A stretch of DNA of 61,257 bases from Paenibacillus tianmuensis (GCF_900100345.1 NZ_FMTT01000035.1:1-61257), one strand, 5' to 3'. Shown: positions 34,001 through 42,153, numbered from the stretch's first letter. Notes: a model not told the origin generated them from the sequence alone. Numbers and translations are program-made.

Positions 34001-36910
34001 TACGGCTTCCGCCTGCAGCTGCGTTTCGCCTACGGCTTCCGCCGCCAACTGCTCCGCGCCCACTGCGCCCGGCTTCAGATGTAGCGCCGCCACGGACTCC
34101 TCTGCCAAGCGGCTGCCGTCCACCGCGCCTTCTGCGAGATGCTGCGCCGTGACTGCGCCTGCCGCCAGCTTCTCTGACGTCACCGCCTGCGCCTGCAGCT
34201 GCGTTTCGCCTACGGCTTCCTCCGCCAGATGCTCCGCGCCTACAGCGCCCGGCTTCAGATGAAGCGCCATCACCGAACGCAGCGCCAACTTTCCCGACGT
34301 CACCGCCTGCGCCTGCAGCTGCGTTTCCCCCACGGCTTCCGCCGCCAATTGCTCCGCGCCTACAGCGCCCGGCGCCAGATGCAGCGACGTCACGGACTCC
34401 TCCGCCAAGTGGCTGCCGTCCACCGCGCTTTCCGCCAGATGGCGGCCACGGACCGCCCCGTCCGCAAGGTGCTGCGCCGTCACCTCGCCTTCCGCCAGCT
34501 TCTCCGATGTCACCGCGCCCGCCGTCAAGTGGTTGCCGCTCACCGCACCTTCCGCCAAATGCGGACCACGGACCGCGCCCTCCGTCAGGTGCCGCGTCAT
34601 GACTGCGCCTTCCGCCAGCTTCTCCGACGTTACCGACCTCGCCTGCAGCTGCGCTTCGCCCACGGCCTCCGCCGTCAGATGCTCCGCTCCGACCGCGTTC
34701 GGCGTCAAATGCGCCGCCGTTACGGACTCCTCCGCCAAGCGGCTGCCGTCCACCGCGCTTTCCGCCAAATGCAGCCCGTGCACCGCTCCCTCCGCAAGGT
34801 GCAGCGCCGTCACTGCGCCTTCCGCCAGCTTCGCCGTCGTCACGGCCTGCGCTTGCAGCTGTTCAGCGCCCACCGCTCCGTTCCCCAGATGCTCTGCGCC
34901 AACCGCGCCTGTCGTTAGATGCGCCGACGTCACGGACCCTTCTGCCAGACGGCTGCCGTCGACCGCGCCTTCCACCAGATGCGAACCTCGCACCGCTCCC
35001 TCCGTCAGGTGCGGCGCCATTACCGCGCCGGGCATCAGATGCTTCGCCGTCACCACGCCCGCAGCCAAGCGGCTGCCGTCTACCGCTCCCTCCACCAAAT
35101 GCGAGCCTCGCACCGCTCCCTCCGTAAGGTGCAGCGCCGTCACCGCGTTTTCCGCCAGCTTCTCCGACGTTACCGCGCCGTCTTCCAGCTTGTCGCGGGT
35201 GACGGCGCCGGTAACAATCTGGTGCGTTTTCACGGACGCTTTGCCGAGATGCGCATTTTGAATCGCACCGAAGGCCACATGCTCCGCCTGCACCGATTCC
35301 TTGCCCAGCTTCTCCGAGGTTACGCTTGCGGAAGCCAGCTTCGCCGTCGTCACAGCCAGATTGGTCAGCTTGTCGGTCGATACCGACTCACCGGACAGCT
35401 TGGAGGTGGTGACACTGTGTTTCGCCAGATGCGTAGTTTGTACCGCACCCTCCTGCAAGTGATGGGTCAGCACCGCAGCCCCGGCCAGCTTCTCAGATGT
35501 GACGGCCCGGTCCTGCAGCTTCTCCGCCGTGATCGAGCGCTCTTGCAGATGATCCGGACCGACGGCCAAAGATGCAATGTGCGCGGCTTGCACGGCCTTG
35601 TCGGTCAAATGCAGCGAATTGACGGCGTTTTCTGCCAGATGCTCGCTGAATACCGATTTTTTCGCCAGCTTCCGCGAGGTAACGGTTTGTTCGCCCAACT
35701 TCTCGGAGGTGACGGACGAATCCGACAACTGCGGCGTGCCGACGCTGTAAAGCGCCAGTTTATCCGTTGTCACCGCATGGACGGACAAGTGACGGCCTTC
35801 CACCGCCCCGTGCTGCAGGTGTCGGCTTTCAATCGCCCTTTCCTGCACATGCAGCCCCTGCACCGCTTCCTTGGACAATTTGGCGGAAGTCACAGCTCCG
35901 TCCTTCAGATGAACGTTCTGCACCGCATCTTCCGTCAGGTGACTTGCGTCGATCTGCTTCGACGAAATATTGACTCCCCGGATTAATCCCGGCGTCAAAT
36001 GATCGTGCAGTACCGAATTCAATTTCAAATGCTCGGAAGCCACACTCCAAGGCGCCAGCTTATCCTCCGTGACCGACTGATGGGCCAGCTTCTCGGCACC
36101 AATTTCTCCATCAACCAGCTTGGCGGATGTAATTGAAAAATCGCGCAGCTTTTCCGTCGTAACCGCGCCTTCCAGTAGTTTTGACGAATTGATCGCTCCG
36201 TTGGCCAAATGAATCGTGTTAATCGAGCCGCTTCTGATTTTATCCGACGTGATCGACTGCTGTTGAATCAGCTCCCCGGTAATCGCTTCGTCGGCAAAAT
36301 GCTTCGTATAAATCGATTTTTCGGCAATTTTCATCCCATCGATCGTCTTATCCGCCAGCTTCTCCGAAGTAATGCTGTTGTCCTGAAGCTTCTCCCCGCT
36401 GATCGCACGGTCTTGAATTTTTTCCGTGGAGATGGAGGCCGAAGCAAGGTGATCCGATGTCACCGACTGATAAGCAAGCTTTTGCATCGTGACGCTCCGG
36501 TCCGCCAGTTTGGTGCTGTCGACCGCATAGTCGGTCAGATTGTCCCGACCGACGCTATTTCGCTTGATCCGGGTGCCGTCGACGGAGTAACGCGCGATTT
36601 TCTCCGTCGTTACCGACTCATCGGCCAAATCGTCCGTGTACACGGCGGATCCTGGCGCCAACCGCGGTTTGGCTTCCCCTTCGACTGCCCGGGGAGCGTC
36701 CGTAACCGCATGCGATTCGGCAACCTTTTGATTTTTTCTTTCCTCAACGACTGAGTGACCGATGTCGTCGATTTCATCTTCAATGTCAGCTCGCTGCCTC
36801 ACGTTTCGCGGCTTGTCATCAAGCCACTTGAGCTCATCGATATACGAGTCCATGCGCTTGCTGCGCATCGGTCTGCTTGGGCCGTTAATCCGGCGGTTTT
36901 CTCGTTTCAT
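31052..36910 (-). CDS. Giant decapeptide-repeat protein, probable sporulation-timed fibrous surface protein
   Basis: 1952 residues. The first 85 or so are charged and have no signal peptide or membrane helix. From there to about residue 1737 the protein is an almost unbroken series of about 165 ten-residue repeats of pattern [A/S][V/I]T[S/T]x[K/H]Lx[E/D]G (for example SVTSEKLAEG, AVRGRHLAEG). The early repeats vary; the central ones are nearly uniform. The tail of about 215 residues has an acidic linker, two more repeats and a compact beta-rich end, FDRPFADNSYVLVAS...GVVNWIAIG. Similar short repeats occur in phage tail fibres and bacterial surface proteins, so a long beta-helical, perhaps trimeric, fibre is inferred. 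Start ATG at 36910 has GGGAGG 7 nt upstream. A full SigmaK-type promoter pattern lies 69 nt upstream. Confidence 0.85.
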   Translation of the reverse strand: MKRENRRINGPSRPMRSKRMDSYIDELKWLDDKPRNVRQRADIEDEIDDIGHSVVEERKNQKVAESHAVTDAPRAVEGEAKPRLAPGSAVYTDDLADESVTTEKIARYSVDGTRIKRNSVGRDNLTDYAVDSTKLADRSVTMQKLAYQSVTSDHLASASISTEKIQDRAISGEKLQDNSITSEKLADKTIDGMKIAEKSIYTKHFADEAITGELIQQQSITSDKIRSGSINTIHLANGAINSSKLLEGAVTTEKLRDFSITSAKLVDGEIGAEKLAHQSVTEDKLAPWSVASEHLKLNSVLHDHLTPGLIRGVNISSKQIDASHLTEDAVQNVHLKDGAVTSAKLSKEAVQGLHVQERAIESRHLQHGAVEGRHLSVHAVTTDKLALYSVGTPQLSDSSVTSEKLGEQTVTSRKLAKKSVFSEHLAENAVNSLHLTDKAVQAAHIASLAVGPDHLQERSITAEKLQDRAVTSEKLAGAAVLTHHLQEGAVQTTHLAKHSVTTSKLSGESVSTDKLTNLAVTTAKLASASVTSEKLGKESVQAEHVAFGAIQNAHLGKASVKTHQIVTGAVTRDKLEDGAVTSEKLAENAVTALHLTEGAVRGSHLVEGAVDGSRLAAGVVTAKHLMPGAVMAPHLTEGAVRGSHLVEGAVDGSRLAEGSVTSAHLTTGAVGAEHLGNGAVGAEQLQAQAVTTAKLAEGAVTALHLAEGAVHGLHLAESAVDGSRLAEESVTAAHLTPNAVGAEHLTAEAVGEAQLQARSVTSEKLAEGAVMTRHLTEGAVRGPHLAEGAVSGNHLTAGAVTSEKLAEGEVTAQHLADGAVRGRHLAESAVDGSHLAEESVTSLHLAPGAVGAEQLAAEAVGETQLQAQAVTSGKLALRSVMALHLKPGAVGAEHLAEEAVGETQLQAQAVTSEKLAAGAVTAQHLAEGAVDGSRLAEESVAALHLKPGAVGAEQLAAEAVGETQLQAEAVTSGKLAEGAVKTRHLAEGAVDGSRLAEGSVTTAHLTAGVVSAEQLAAEAVGEAQLQAQAVTSEKLAEGAVTVRHLAEGAVDASRLAAEAVTTAHLAPGAVGEEQLAAVAVTSEKLAAGAVTTLHLAEESVRGRHLTAGAVTALHLEEKAVRGRHLGEGAVTTQHLVEGAVDGSRLAEGAVTPLHLAEESVRSRHLAGGAVLALHLAERAVRGQHLSEGAVGTEQLAAEAVGEAQLQAEAVTSEKLAEGAVLALHLAAGAVEGRHLSEGAVGAEQLAAEAVGEAQLQAKAVTSEKLAEGAVLALHLAAGAVEGRHLSEGAVGAEQLAAEAVGEAQLQAEAVTSEKLAAGAVLALHLAAGAVQGRHLADGAVGTEQLAAEAVGEAQLRAQAVTSEKLAAGAVGTEQLAVGAVGEAQLRAQAVTSGKLAESAVTELHLAEGAVQGRHLAEGVVGTEQLAAEAVGEAQLRAQAVTSEKLAEGAVTELHLAEGAVQGRHLAEGVVGTEQLAAEAVGEAQLRAQAVTSEKLAEGAVTELHLAEGAVQGRHLAEGVVGSEQLAAEAVGEAQLRAQAVTAEKLAEGAVGTEQLAAEAVGEAQLRAQAVTSEKLAEGAVMALHLAEGAVHAQHLAEGSVGAEQLAAKAVGEAKLQAQAVTSEKLAEGAVTALHLAEESVRSRHLTGGAVMALHLAEGAVRGQHLAEGSVGAEQLAAGAVGEAKLQAQAVTSEKLALRSVTSNHLCVESVDGLHIKQETISGYHLLPGTISFIHLEPSLQALLNRRSAEEAWEDVAHMVSDPDRFDPSGETEDSCIQSETETLEADEAAIVLDLEEVVVTELEPEPAKIRISTLRLPSDEVAARHPEADVPEVSQLQPGSVGTEHLAAGAVTPEHLSFQPVQTVGVRTTVQQFGMSPFLLSLEDELTEVVLIFDRPFADNSYVLVASTNQTNTYAVIQQKEPDGAILEVVRSKDSSELQGVVNWIAIGAANE
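31700..36646 (-). repeat. 30-bp coding repeat array (about 165 units)
   Basis: The DNA has a 30-bp period throughout, each unit encoding one decapeptide. The central and 3' parts (about 31,800-35,150) are highly similar. The 5' part of the gene (above about 35,150) is more diverged, consistent with older repeats. All units stay in frame. Confidence 0.9.
32401..32850 (-). repeat. 150-bp higher-order tandem repeat inside the giant gene
   Basis: Near-identical blocks begin at 32401, 32551 and 32701, each five decapeptides long. The first two copies are nearly identical; the third diverges after about 40 bp. This marks recent unequal exchange or slippage. Confidence 0.8.
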
Positions 36911-36978
36911 ATCAGATCCTCCCATATGGTGTAATGCCTTGGTCGGCCATACTGGAAATCAACGCTAGTGGATACTTG

Positions 36979-37006
36979 TAACATATGCATGCACCCAGAA
37001 GGAAGT
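36979..37006 (-). promoter_or_regulatory. Candidate SigmaK promoter, AC-N17-CATATGTTA
   Basis: On the minus strand AC (37006-37005), 17 nt, then CATATGTTA (36987-36979), a full match to AC-N16/17-CATANNNTA. It gives a leader of roughly 60 nt. The rest of 36926-37126 has no gene. Confidence 0.6.
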
Positions 37007-37126
37007 CATTCGCCCGGCGAAAAATGGGCATGCGCTCAAGAAAGCCGAGGCGTTTTTTGCTCGTTTAAGCATTGAAGCCATGAACCACCGATCTGCGAAG
37101 AACGCAAAAAAAACAGGCGGCATCGT

Positions 37127-38278
37127 TCACCACCCGTTGTAAAGCGTAAGCCACCGCTCCGCCATCCGCTCCCATGTAAATAGCTGCTGCACCCGCTCTA
37201 CACTTTGCTCCCCCATGCAGCGGGCTTCGTCCTCGTTTTGCAGCAGGGAGATTACCGCTGGCGCAAGGCCGCTCTCCAGAGCGTCCGGCTCCACAGTTAT
37301 TCCGGTAACGCCCTCCTCGACAATTTCCGGCATCCCTCCGGCGCGGGTAGCGACGACCGGGACGCCCGCAGCCATCGCTTCCACATTGACGAGACCGAAC
37401 GCCTCGCGGCGGGCGGACGGAACGACGAGGACATCGGCCAAACGAAACCAGTCGTCCACTTCGCCGTGCGGAACATATGGAACGAAGCGCACATGCTTAC
37501 TCAGCGGCACGCTCGCCCTCCGAAGCCGTCTCACATAGGGGGTAAGCCGCTTCGAGCCGTAATAAGCCCCGCCCACCACAAGCAGCATCGCATCCGGCAC
37601 CCTACCCACAATCTCGGGCATCGCCGCCAGCAAACGATGCACGCCTTTGATCGGAATGAGGCGGCCAACATACAGAATGATTTTGCGGTCCTGCAGACCG
37701 AGCCTGCACAACAGTGCCTCCCGCTTGGCCGCCCCTTCGGGAGACCAGCGGGAAATAAAACGGTCCGGATCGACCCCAAGATGATTGACGAAAATTTTGG
37801 CTTTGACACGCGGGTCTCTGCGCACCATTTCGTCCTTCAGGTAATGGCTGTTCACCACGATCCGGTCCGCCGCAGCGAGACAACGCCGCAGCTCGGGCCT
37901 CCGGATATGGGGCTTGGAGACGAACATAACGGAATGCAGCGACAGCCACACCTCCGCGTCCGGATGCCTTCGCTTGAGAAACCGGGCGAAGCGCGGGCGG
38001 TTCTCCACCTGAATGACCTTCGGCCGCAGCTTTCTCAGCTTGCGGCTGACGCCCTCTACATAGCGGCGGGGCGAAGCGGCGGGCACACGCTTGTAGAGGA
38101 CGCCTTCGCGAATTTCGGTCCGGCGGAGCGTCCGGCCCCGCCGCCCGATCACCGCCAGCCGGACGTGCTTCTGCAGGCGGCGGACGACTTGTTCCACGAC
38201 CAGTTCAACGGAGCTGCTGTTGCCTGAAGGAATGACGAATGAACCCGGCGTCACGAAGACGACATCACGCTCTTTCAT
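37127..38278 (-). CDS. Family 4 glycosyltransferase
   Basis: 383 residues, GT-B fold. An N-terminal acceptor domain begins VVFVTPGSFVIPSGNSSSVELVVEQ, with FVNHLGVDPDRF in mid-protein. The C-terminal donor domain has ILYVGRLIPIKGVHRLLAAM (about 205-225), then VVPSARREAFGLVNVEAMAAGVPVVATRAGGMPEIV, which includes the EAFGLVNVE donor-binding motif. It resembles CotSA/YtcC-type spore glycosyltransferases, by overall layout only. ATG at 38278 is chosen because the 40 residues upstream in the longer frame are unlike the family. It lies immediately upstream of the giant repeat gene on the same strand. Confidence 0.88.
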   Translation of the reverse strand: MKERDVVFVTPGSFVIPSGNSSSVELVVEQVVRRLQKHVRLAVIGRRGRTLRRTEIREGVLYKRVPAASPRRYVEGVSRKLRKLRPKVIQVENRPRFARFLKRRHPDAEVWLSLHSVMFVSKPHIRRPELRRCLAAADRIVVNSHYLKDEMVRRDPRVKAKIFVNHLGVDPDRFISRWSPEGAAKREALLCRLGLQDRKIILYVGRLIPIKGVHRLLAAMPEIVGRVPDAMLLVVGGAYYGSKRLTPYVRRLRRASVPLSKHVRFVPYVPHGEVDDWFRLADVLVVPSARREAFGLVNVEAMAAGVPVVATRAGGMPEIVEEGVTGITVEPDALESGLAPAVISLLQNEDEARCMGEQSVERVQQLFTWERMAERWLTLYNGW

Positions 38279-38424
38279 GGAGCAGCCCCCCCGCGATCTT
38301 TTTAGCAGTATATTCTTGGCGCTGTGGATGTGGATAGGCTGGAGTTGTCCGGGCCGTAGTTTGGGCTGTTTGAATTTTGCCGCGCAGGGCCTCATCATAA
38401 AGAACGAACTAGCGAATATCCAGA

Positions 38425-39003
38425 TTAATCCGCCCCGGCTTCAGAAAGCTCCGCAAACCGGAAGCAATCGACCGTATGGTCCATCACCATGCCGGTCGCC
38501 TGCATAAACGCATAGCAGATCGTCGAGCCGACAAAGGTGAAGCCGCGCTTCTTCAGCTCCTTGCTCATCGCATCCGATTCCGGCGTGCTGGCCGGGACGT
38601 CCTTCAGGCTCTGCCAGCGGTTGCGGATCGTATCGCCGCCGACGAACTGCCAAATGTAGCGGTCGAAGCTGCCGAACTCCTCCTGCACCGCGAGAAAAGC
38701 CTTCGCGTTCGTCACGGCGGCGCGCATTTTGAGCCGGTTGCGAATCAGGCCCGGATCACCGAGCAGCTCGTCCAATTTGGCATCGTCGTAAGCGGCTACC
38801 GCCTTGGGATCGAAGCCGTCGAACGCCTCCCGGTACCGGTCTCTTTTTTTGAGCACCGTATACCAGCTCAGTCCCGCCTGTGCCCCTTCCAGGATCAGCA
38901 TTTCAAACAGCTTCCAGTCGTCATGAACGGGAACTCCCCATTCCTTATCGTGATAGTCGATATATAAAGGGTCTTCGTTACACCAGCCACAGCGGCATGT
39001 CAT
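38425..39003 (-). CDS. tag: DNA-3-methyladenine glycosylase I
   Basis: 192 residues. RCGWCNEDPLYIDYHDKEWGVP at the N-terminus and HTVDCFRF near the end supply the Cys/His zinc ligands of Tag (Cys5, His18, and the His and Cys of HTVDC). MLILEGAQAGLSWYTVLKKRDRYREAF holds the catalytic glutamate. It excises 3-methyladenine from alkylated DNA. Good ribosome binding site (GGAGAGGGG). It stands alone, divergent from the EcsC remnant. Confidence 0.95.
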   Translation of the reverse strand: MTCRCGWCNEDPLYIDYHDKEWGVPVHDDWKLFEMLILEGAQAGLSWYTVLKKRDRYREAFDGFDPKAVAAYDDAKLDELLGDPGLIRNRLKMRAAVTNAKAFLAVQEEFGSFDRYIWQFVGGDTIRNRWQSLKDVPASTPESDAMSKELKKRGFTFVGSTICYAFMQATGMVMDHTVDCFRFAELSEAGAD

Positions 39004-39157
39004 AGGACACTTCCCCTCTCCTTTTTCCCTAAACTATACCACATTATTGCAACACCGTTTGTCACCGTTTTACACTTCGATCGGATTGAAATCCTTTCGA
39101 TGCTCGTACGTATCAAGTATAATATCGGATATTACGCGACGTACAGACGCTTCGCAC

Positions 39158-39364
39158 ATGGCATATCCGAACCCGGCGCAGTTGCAGCAGGAATACCACG
39201 ATACGATCGATTTCCGCAAATTGCTGCAGCTTGTTCCCAGCATCGGCGCCGTCGTGGGAGCATGGGCCAACTACGGCCTGCTTGAGGAGCTGGAGCAAGC
39301 CGGCATGAACTGCTACCGCCGGCGCTGGCTGGATGAGGCGGAGGAGAACGGCGGGACAATTTAA
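39158..39364 (+). pseudogene. C-terminal remnant of an EcsC-family protein
   Basis: The frame encodes LVPSIGAVVGAWANYGLLEELEQAGMNCYRRRWL, which resembles the last 40 residues of EcsC-type proteins (IPxxGAxxGAxxNYxLLxELxxxAMNxYRxRxL). The N-terminal 200 residues expected of the family are absent. ATG at 39158 has no clear ribosome binding site. I treat it as a truncated remnant. It could instead be a short stand-alone protein. Confidence 0.5.
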
Positions 39365-39387
39365 GTTGAGGGAGAGGAACGATAACC

Positions 39388-39738
39388 ATGAAAATCAGCA
39401 AAGCGAATGCACCGCATTATATTTGGGGCGGCCAATGCGACGGCTGACATCTGGTTCAGCAGCCTGAGCTGAGCGTCATTCACGAGCGGATGCCTCCGCA
39501 TACGACCGAGGTCCGGCATTACCATAAGCAGGCGCGCCAATTGTTTTTCGTGCTGACGGGGACGGCCGAGCTGGAGGTGGACGGCGAGCTCCATACCCTC
39601 GGTCCGCAGGAAGGCTGCGAGGTGCCGCCGGGTGTGCCGCATCAGATGAAGAACGTTTCCTCCGGCGATGTCGAGTTTCTTGTCGTCTCACACCCGCAGA
39701 CCCGGGGAGACCGGGTGGAAGCGCCGCCCTTGGCGTAG
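39388..39738 (+). pseudogene. Cupin-domain protein gene with an in-frame TGA at a conserved Trp
   Basis: From ATG 39388 (GGGAGAGG upstream) the frame reads MKISKANAPHYIWGGQCDG, then TGA at 39445, then HLVQQPELSVIHERMPP, HYHKQARQLFFVLTGTAELEVDG and PPGVPHQMKN through to 39738. Family members have CDGWHL at this point, so TGG became TGA by one change. The rest, about 116 codons, is intact, including the cupin His ligands. A downstream restart at ATG 39490 would make an 82-residue product lacking the first strands. It may be a fresh pseudogene or a base-call error. Confidence 0.75.
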
Positions 39739-39841
39739 CTGAACGAGGACTAGCCCGCTGCCCTCTCCTTGCTCCCCCGTTTCACTGCCGGAGGCGCCGG
39801 AATACACTATACGACCGATTCCAATGTTAGGAGCATGTCGA

Positions 39842-40654
39842 ATGAACATAGCTTCCAACCGGGCCATCCTGCTGGCCGCTATCGTGTATCAGGCCATCCG
39901 GCAGTACAACAATAACGGATCGTTCGAGCTGCCCCCCGGGTATAAGCTGGCCGCCGTCCTGGGCAAAAAGAAGTTTCCTTACCTCGGATTCATTCTTGAG
40001 TCCAAGCAATCGATCGTCATCGCACTCCGCGGCACGGCGGCTGTATCCGAATTGAAGATAGATTTGCAGTTCGATCAAATTCCGTTCCCTTTTGTACGCA
40101 ACGCCGGACTGACGCACCGCGGTATTACGGAGCTGTACGCATCCGTGCTCCGCAAGCCGATTATGCGCTTTTTGAACAAAGCTTCCCCTCAAAAAAGACT
40201 GTATTTGGCCGGCCACAGTATCGGCGGCTCGCTAGTTACGCTGTGCGCGCTCGACCTCGTCTTTCACACTCCCTTCAAACAGCCCGTAGTCTACACGTTC
40301 GGAGCCCCGAAGGTCGGTAATCCTGATTTTGTCCGTCGGTTTAACCGCCGAATTAACCACAGCACCCACGTTGCCAACCGGTACGATCTCGTGCCGCTGC
40401 TGCCCCTCTCCTTCGGCAAAACCGTATACCGGCATGTCCGGTACCGTTACGTGATCCGCTTCCAAAACAAAGGCCTGCTGGGAAGCCATTCGATTAAAAG
40501 CTACTACAACGAGTTGATGCGCCGGAGCGCAGGCCGTAGCCGTCCATACTACGTCTCCGACAAGCAGAGACCAACTAGCGGCCCGAATCCAAGGGAAAAA
40601 GCGAAGCCTTTGCTTAGCTCATTCATCACTTTCCCAACAAACTCAAAGCCCTAA
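39842..40654 (+). CDS. Class 3 lipase family protein
   Basis: 270 residues. The nucleophile motif GHSIGGS gives Ser126, followed by FGAPKVGNPDF and the acid Asp182 in NRYDLVPLLP, all typical of fungal-type class 3 lipases. IALRGTAAVSELKIDL forms the oxyanion side. No signal peptide is seen, so it is probably intracellular or leaves by another route. ATG at 39842 has TAGGAG upstream; the frame opens at 39824 on GTG/TTG-type codons but lacks a site. Substrate unknown. Confidence 0.87.
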   Translation: MNIASNRAILLAAIVYQAIRQYNNNGSFELPPGYKLAAVLGKKKFPYLGFILESKQSIVIALRGTAAVSELKIDLQFDQIPFPFVRNAGLTHRGITELYASVLRKPIMRFLNKASPQKRLYLAGHSIGGSLVTLCALDLVFHTPFKQPVVYTFGAPKVGNPDFVRRFNRRINHSTHVANRYDLVPLLPLSFGKTVYRHVRYRYVIRFQNKGLLGSHSIKSYYNELMRRSAGRSRPYYVSDKQRPTSGPNPREKAKPLLSSFITFPTNSKP

Positions 40655-40672
40655 CCGGTTTTGCTTTTTTAC

Positions 40673-40710
40673 TTGACAATCATCTTAAAAGGTATTATCT
40701 TAAACTTAAG
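40673..40710 (+). promoter_or_regulatory. SigmaA promoter with overlapping inverted repeat (MarR operator)
   Basis: TTGACA (40673-40678), 17 nt, TATCTT (40696-40701). The inverted repeat CTTAA-AC-TTAAG at 40699-40710 overlaps the -10, a natural position for autorepression by the MarR protein that follows. Confidence 0.6.
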
Positions 40711-40839
40711 ACAAAACAGTCGCTATCAACCATTCACTCCGAACTTCTAAAACAATCTAACTCAGGTATGTATTGCCGCTCAGGAATGAGGAATACTGAT
40801 TGCAGGCTCATCGTGCGGCAGCGAAAGGAGTTGCGAACG

Positions 40840-41289
40840 TTGAACGCAGAGAACAACCGGGACGAATCGCTGCATTTGTTCATTGTGCTTTCCCGGGCGT
40901 GCGAATGGGTCACGGCCCATGCCCACCGGGACATCCGCCGGTACGGCTTGAATCCGACCGAATATGCGGTGCTGGAGCTGCTGTATCATAAGGGCTCCCA
41001 GCCTTTGCAGCAGATCGGCGGCAAAATTTTGATGACCAGCGGCAACATCACCTATGTCGTAGACAAGCTGGAACAAAAGGGGCTTGTCGCTCGAAAGCCG
41101 TGCCCGGAAGACCGCCGGGTCAGTTTCGCGCAAATTACGGAGAAAGGCAAAGCATTTCTGGACGAAGCGTTCCCGCAGCACCGCAAAGCGATCGAAGCTG
41201 CGGTCGCCGGTTTGAGCGCCGAGGAGAAGCGCCAAGCGATCGGCCTGCTTAAGAAGCTCGGGATCGCTGCGCAGGAAAGCTTCAAATAG
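40840..41289 (+). CDS. MarR family transcriptional regulator
   Basis: 149 residues. The winged helix runs from about 35 to 105: LNPTEYAVLELLYHKGSQPLQQIGGKILMTSGNITYVVDKLEQKGLV, then the wing CPEDRRVSFAQITEKG. TTG at 40840 is chosen because GAAAGGAG lies 7 nt upstream; the longer frame to 40768 has no site. There is no Cys in the regions usual for thiol-sensing MhqR/OhrR types. It probably controls itself and the pirin gene 87 nt downstream, a common pairing. Confidence 0.88.
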   Translation: MNAENNRDESLHLFIVLSRACEWVTAHAHRDIRRYGLNPTEYAVLELLYHKGSQPLQQIGGKILMTSGNITYVVDKLEQKGLVARKPCPEDRRVSFAQITEKGKAFLDEAFPQHRKAIEAAVAGLSAEEKRQAIGLLKKLGIAAQESFK

Positions 41290-41376
41290 TGGGTTGCCTC
41301 CGGCGAACCCGCAGCGCATATCTTAATATTGAGATTTTCCCTAGCCCAAACTAAGCTTATTTAGGAGGTTATTTTG

Positions 41377-42153
41377 ATGCAAATCATGATCTATCCCCCC
41401 ACGATGCAAGGAACCGGAGCCTTTGATGGAGGCCGGATTACGGAGCAGAAGCCGATCGGATTTCCCGGCGAACGATCGATAGTCAAGCGGGTCGGTCCGC
41501 TGTTTTATTGGGCGTGGGCTTTCGCCGCGGAGGAAGGCTATATCGGGTCTCACCCCCATCAAGCGTTCGAGATCATCACGTATGTTCTTGCCGGCAAAGC
41601 GGAGCATGGCGACTCGCTCGGCACGCGAAGCGTTGTCGGGCCTGGCGGCGCGCAGGTCATGCAGACCGGGTCGGGCGTGTCCCACGAAGAGCGGTTTATC
41701 GGCCCGGATATGGAAGGCTTCCAAATCTGGTTCGAGCCGGAGCTGAATGAAGCGCTGAAACGGAAGCCGACTTATCGCCAGTTTGACCATGAGGCGTTTC
41801 CGGAGGAAGCCGGAGAAGGATTCGTACGCAAAACGGTCATCGGCGACGGATCGCCGATCGAGCTCGTCGCGGACGCCAAAATGTGGGATTTGACGCTGGA
41901 GCCCGGCGCCGTCTACCGGCACGTCATTCCGGCAGGCCGGACGTTAACGGCTCTCGCCGTCCTCGGAAGCGGAGCTTGGACGAACGCTTCGGCCGAAGAC
42001 GCGGTCACTCCGTTCCGGCACAAAGATTTCATGCTGCTCGGGGCAGGCGCCGACACGAACGTGTCGCTTCAAGCTGCGGACGGCGAACCGCTGCGGATCA
42101 TGCTGATCGAGGTTCCTACCACCGTCGATTACCCGCTTTACCCGAAACGATAA
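41377..42153 (+). CDS. Pirin family protein
   Basis: 258 residues, bicupin. The N-terminal cupin has the metal-binding pattern SHPHQAFEIITYVLAGKAEHGDSLG, QVMQTGSGVSHEERF and FQIWFEP, typical of pirins and YhaK-like quercetinases. The C-terminal cupin is more diverged. Start ATG at 41377, with TAGGAGG upstream; a TTG immediately before it is not needed. Some pirins oxidise quercetin, others bind regulators; the activity here is open. It follows a MarR regulator and ends at a strong terminator. Confidence 0.88.
   Translation: MQIMIYPPTMQGTGAFDGGRITEQKPIGFPGERSIVKRVGPLFYWAWAFAAEEGYIGSHPHQAFEIITYVLAGKAEHGDSLGTRSVVGPGGAQVMQTGSGVSHEERFIGPDMEGFQIWFEPELNEALKRKPTYRQFDHEAFPEEAGEGFVRKTVIGDGSPIELVADAKMWDLTLEPGAVYRHVIPAGRTLTALAVLGSGAWTNASAEDAVTPFRHKDFMLLGAGADTNVSLQAADGEPLRIMLIEVPTTVDYPLYPKR

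Noticed and set aside
31769..35986. Several long plus-strand open frames opposite the giant gene
   Set aside because: They are antisense shadows created by the 30-bp coding repeat; they have Arg/Pro-rich low-complexity products and no ribosome binding sites.
31700..36646. 30-bp periodic repeats resembling a CRISPR array
   Set aside because: No spacers alternate with constant repeats; every unit is coding, in frame and degenerate, and no cas genes are present.
39445..39447. Selenocysteine or other recoding of the TGA in the cupin gene
   Set aside because: Family members have Trp, not Cys, at this place and no SECIS-like hairpin was noticed directly after the codon; a nonsense change is simpler.
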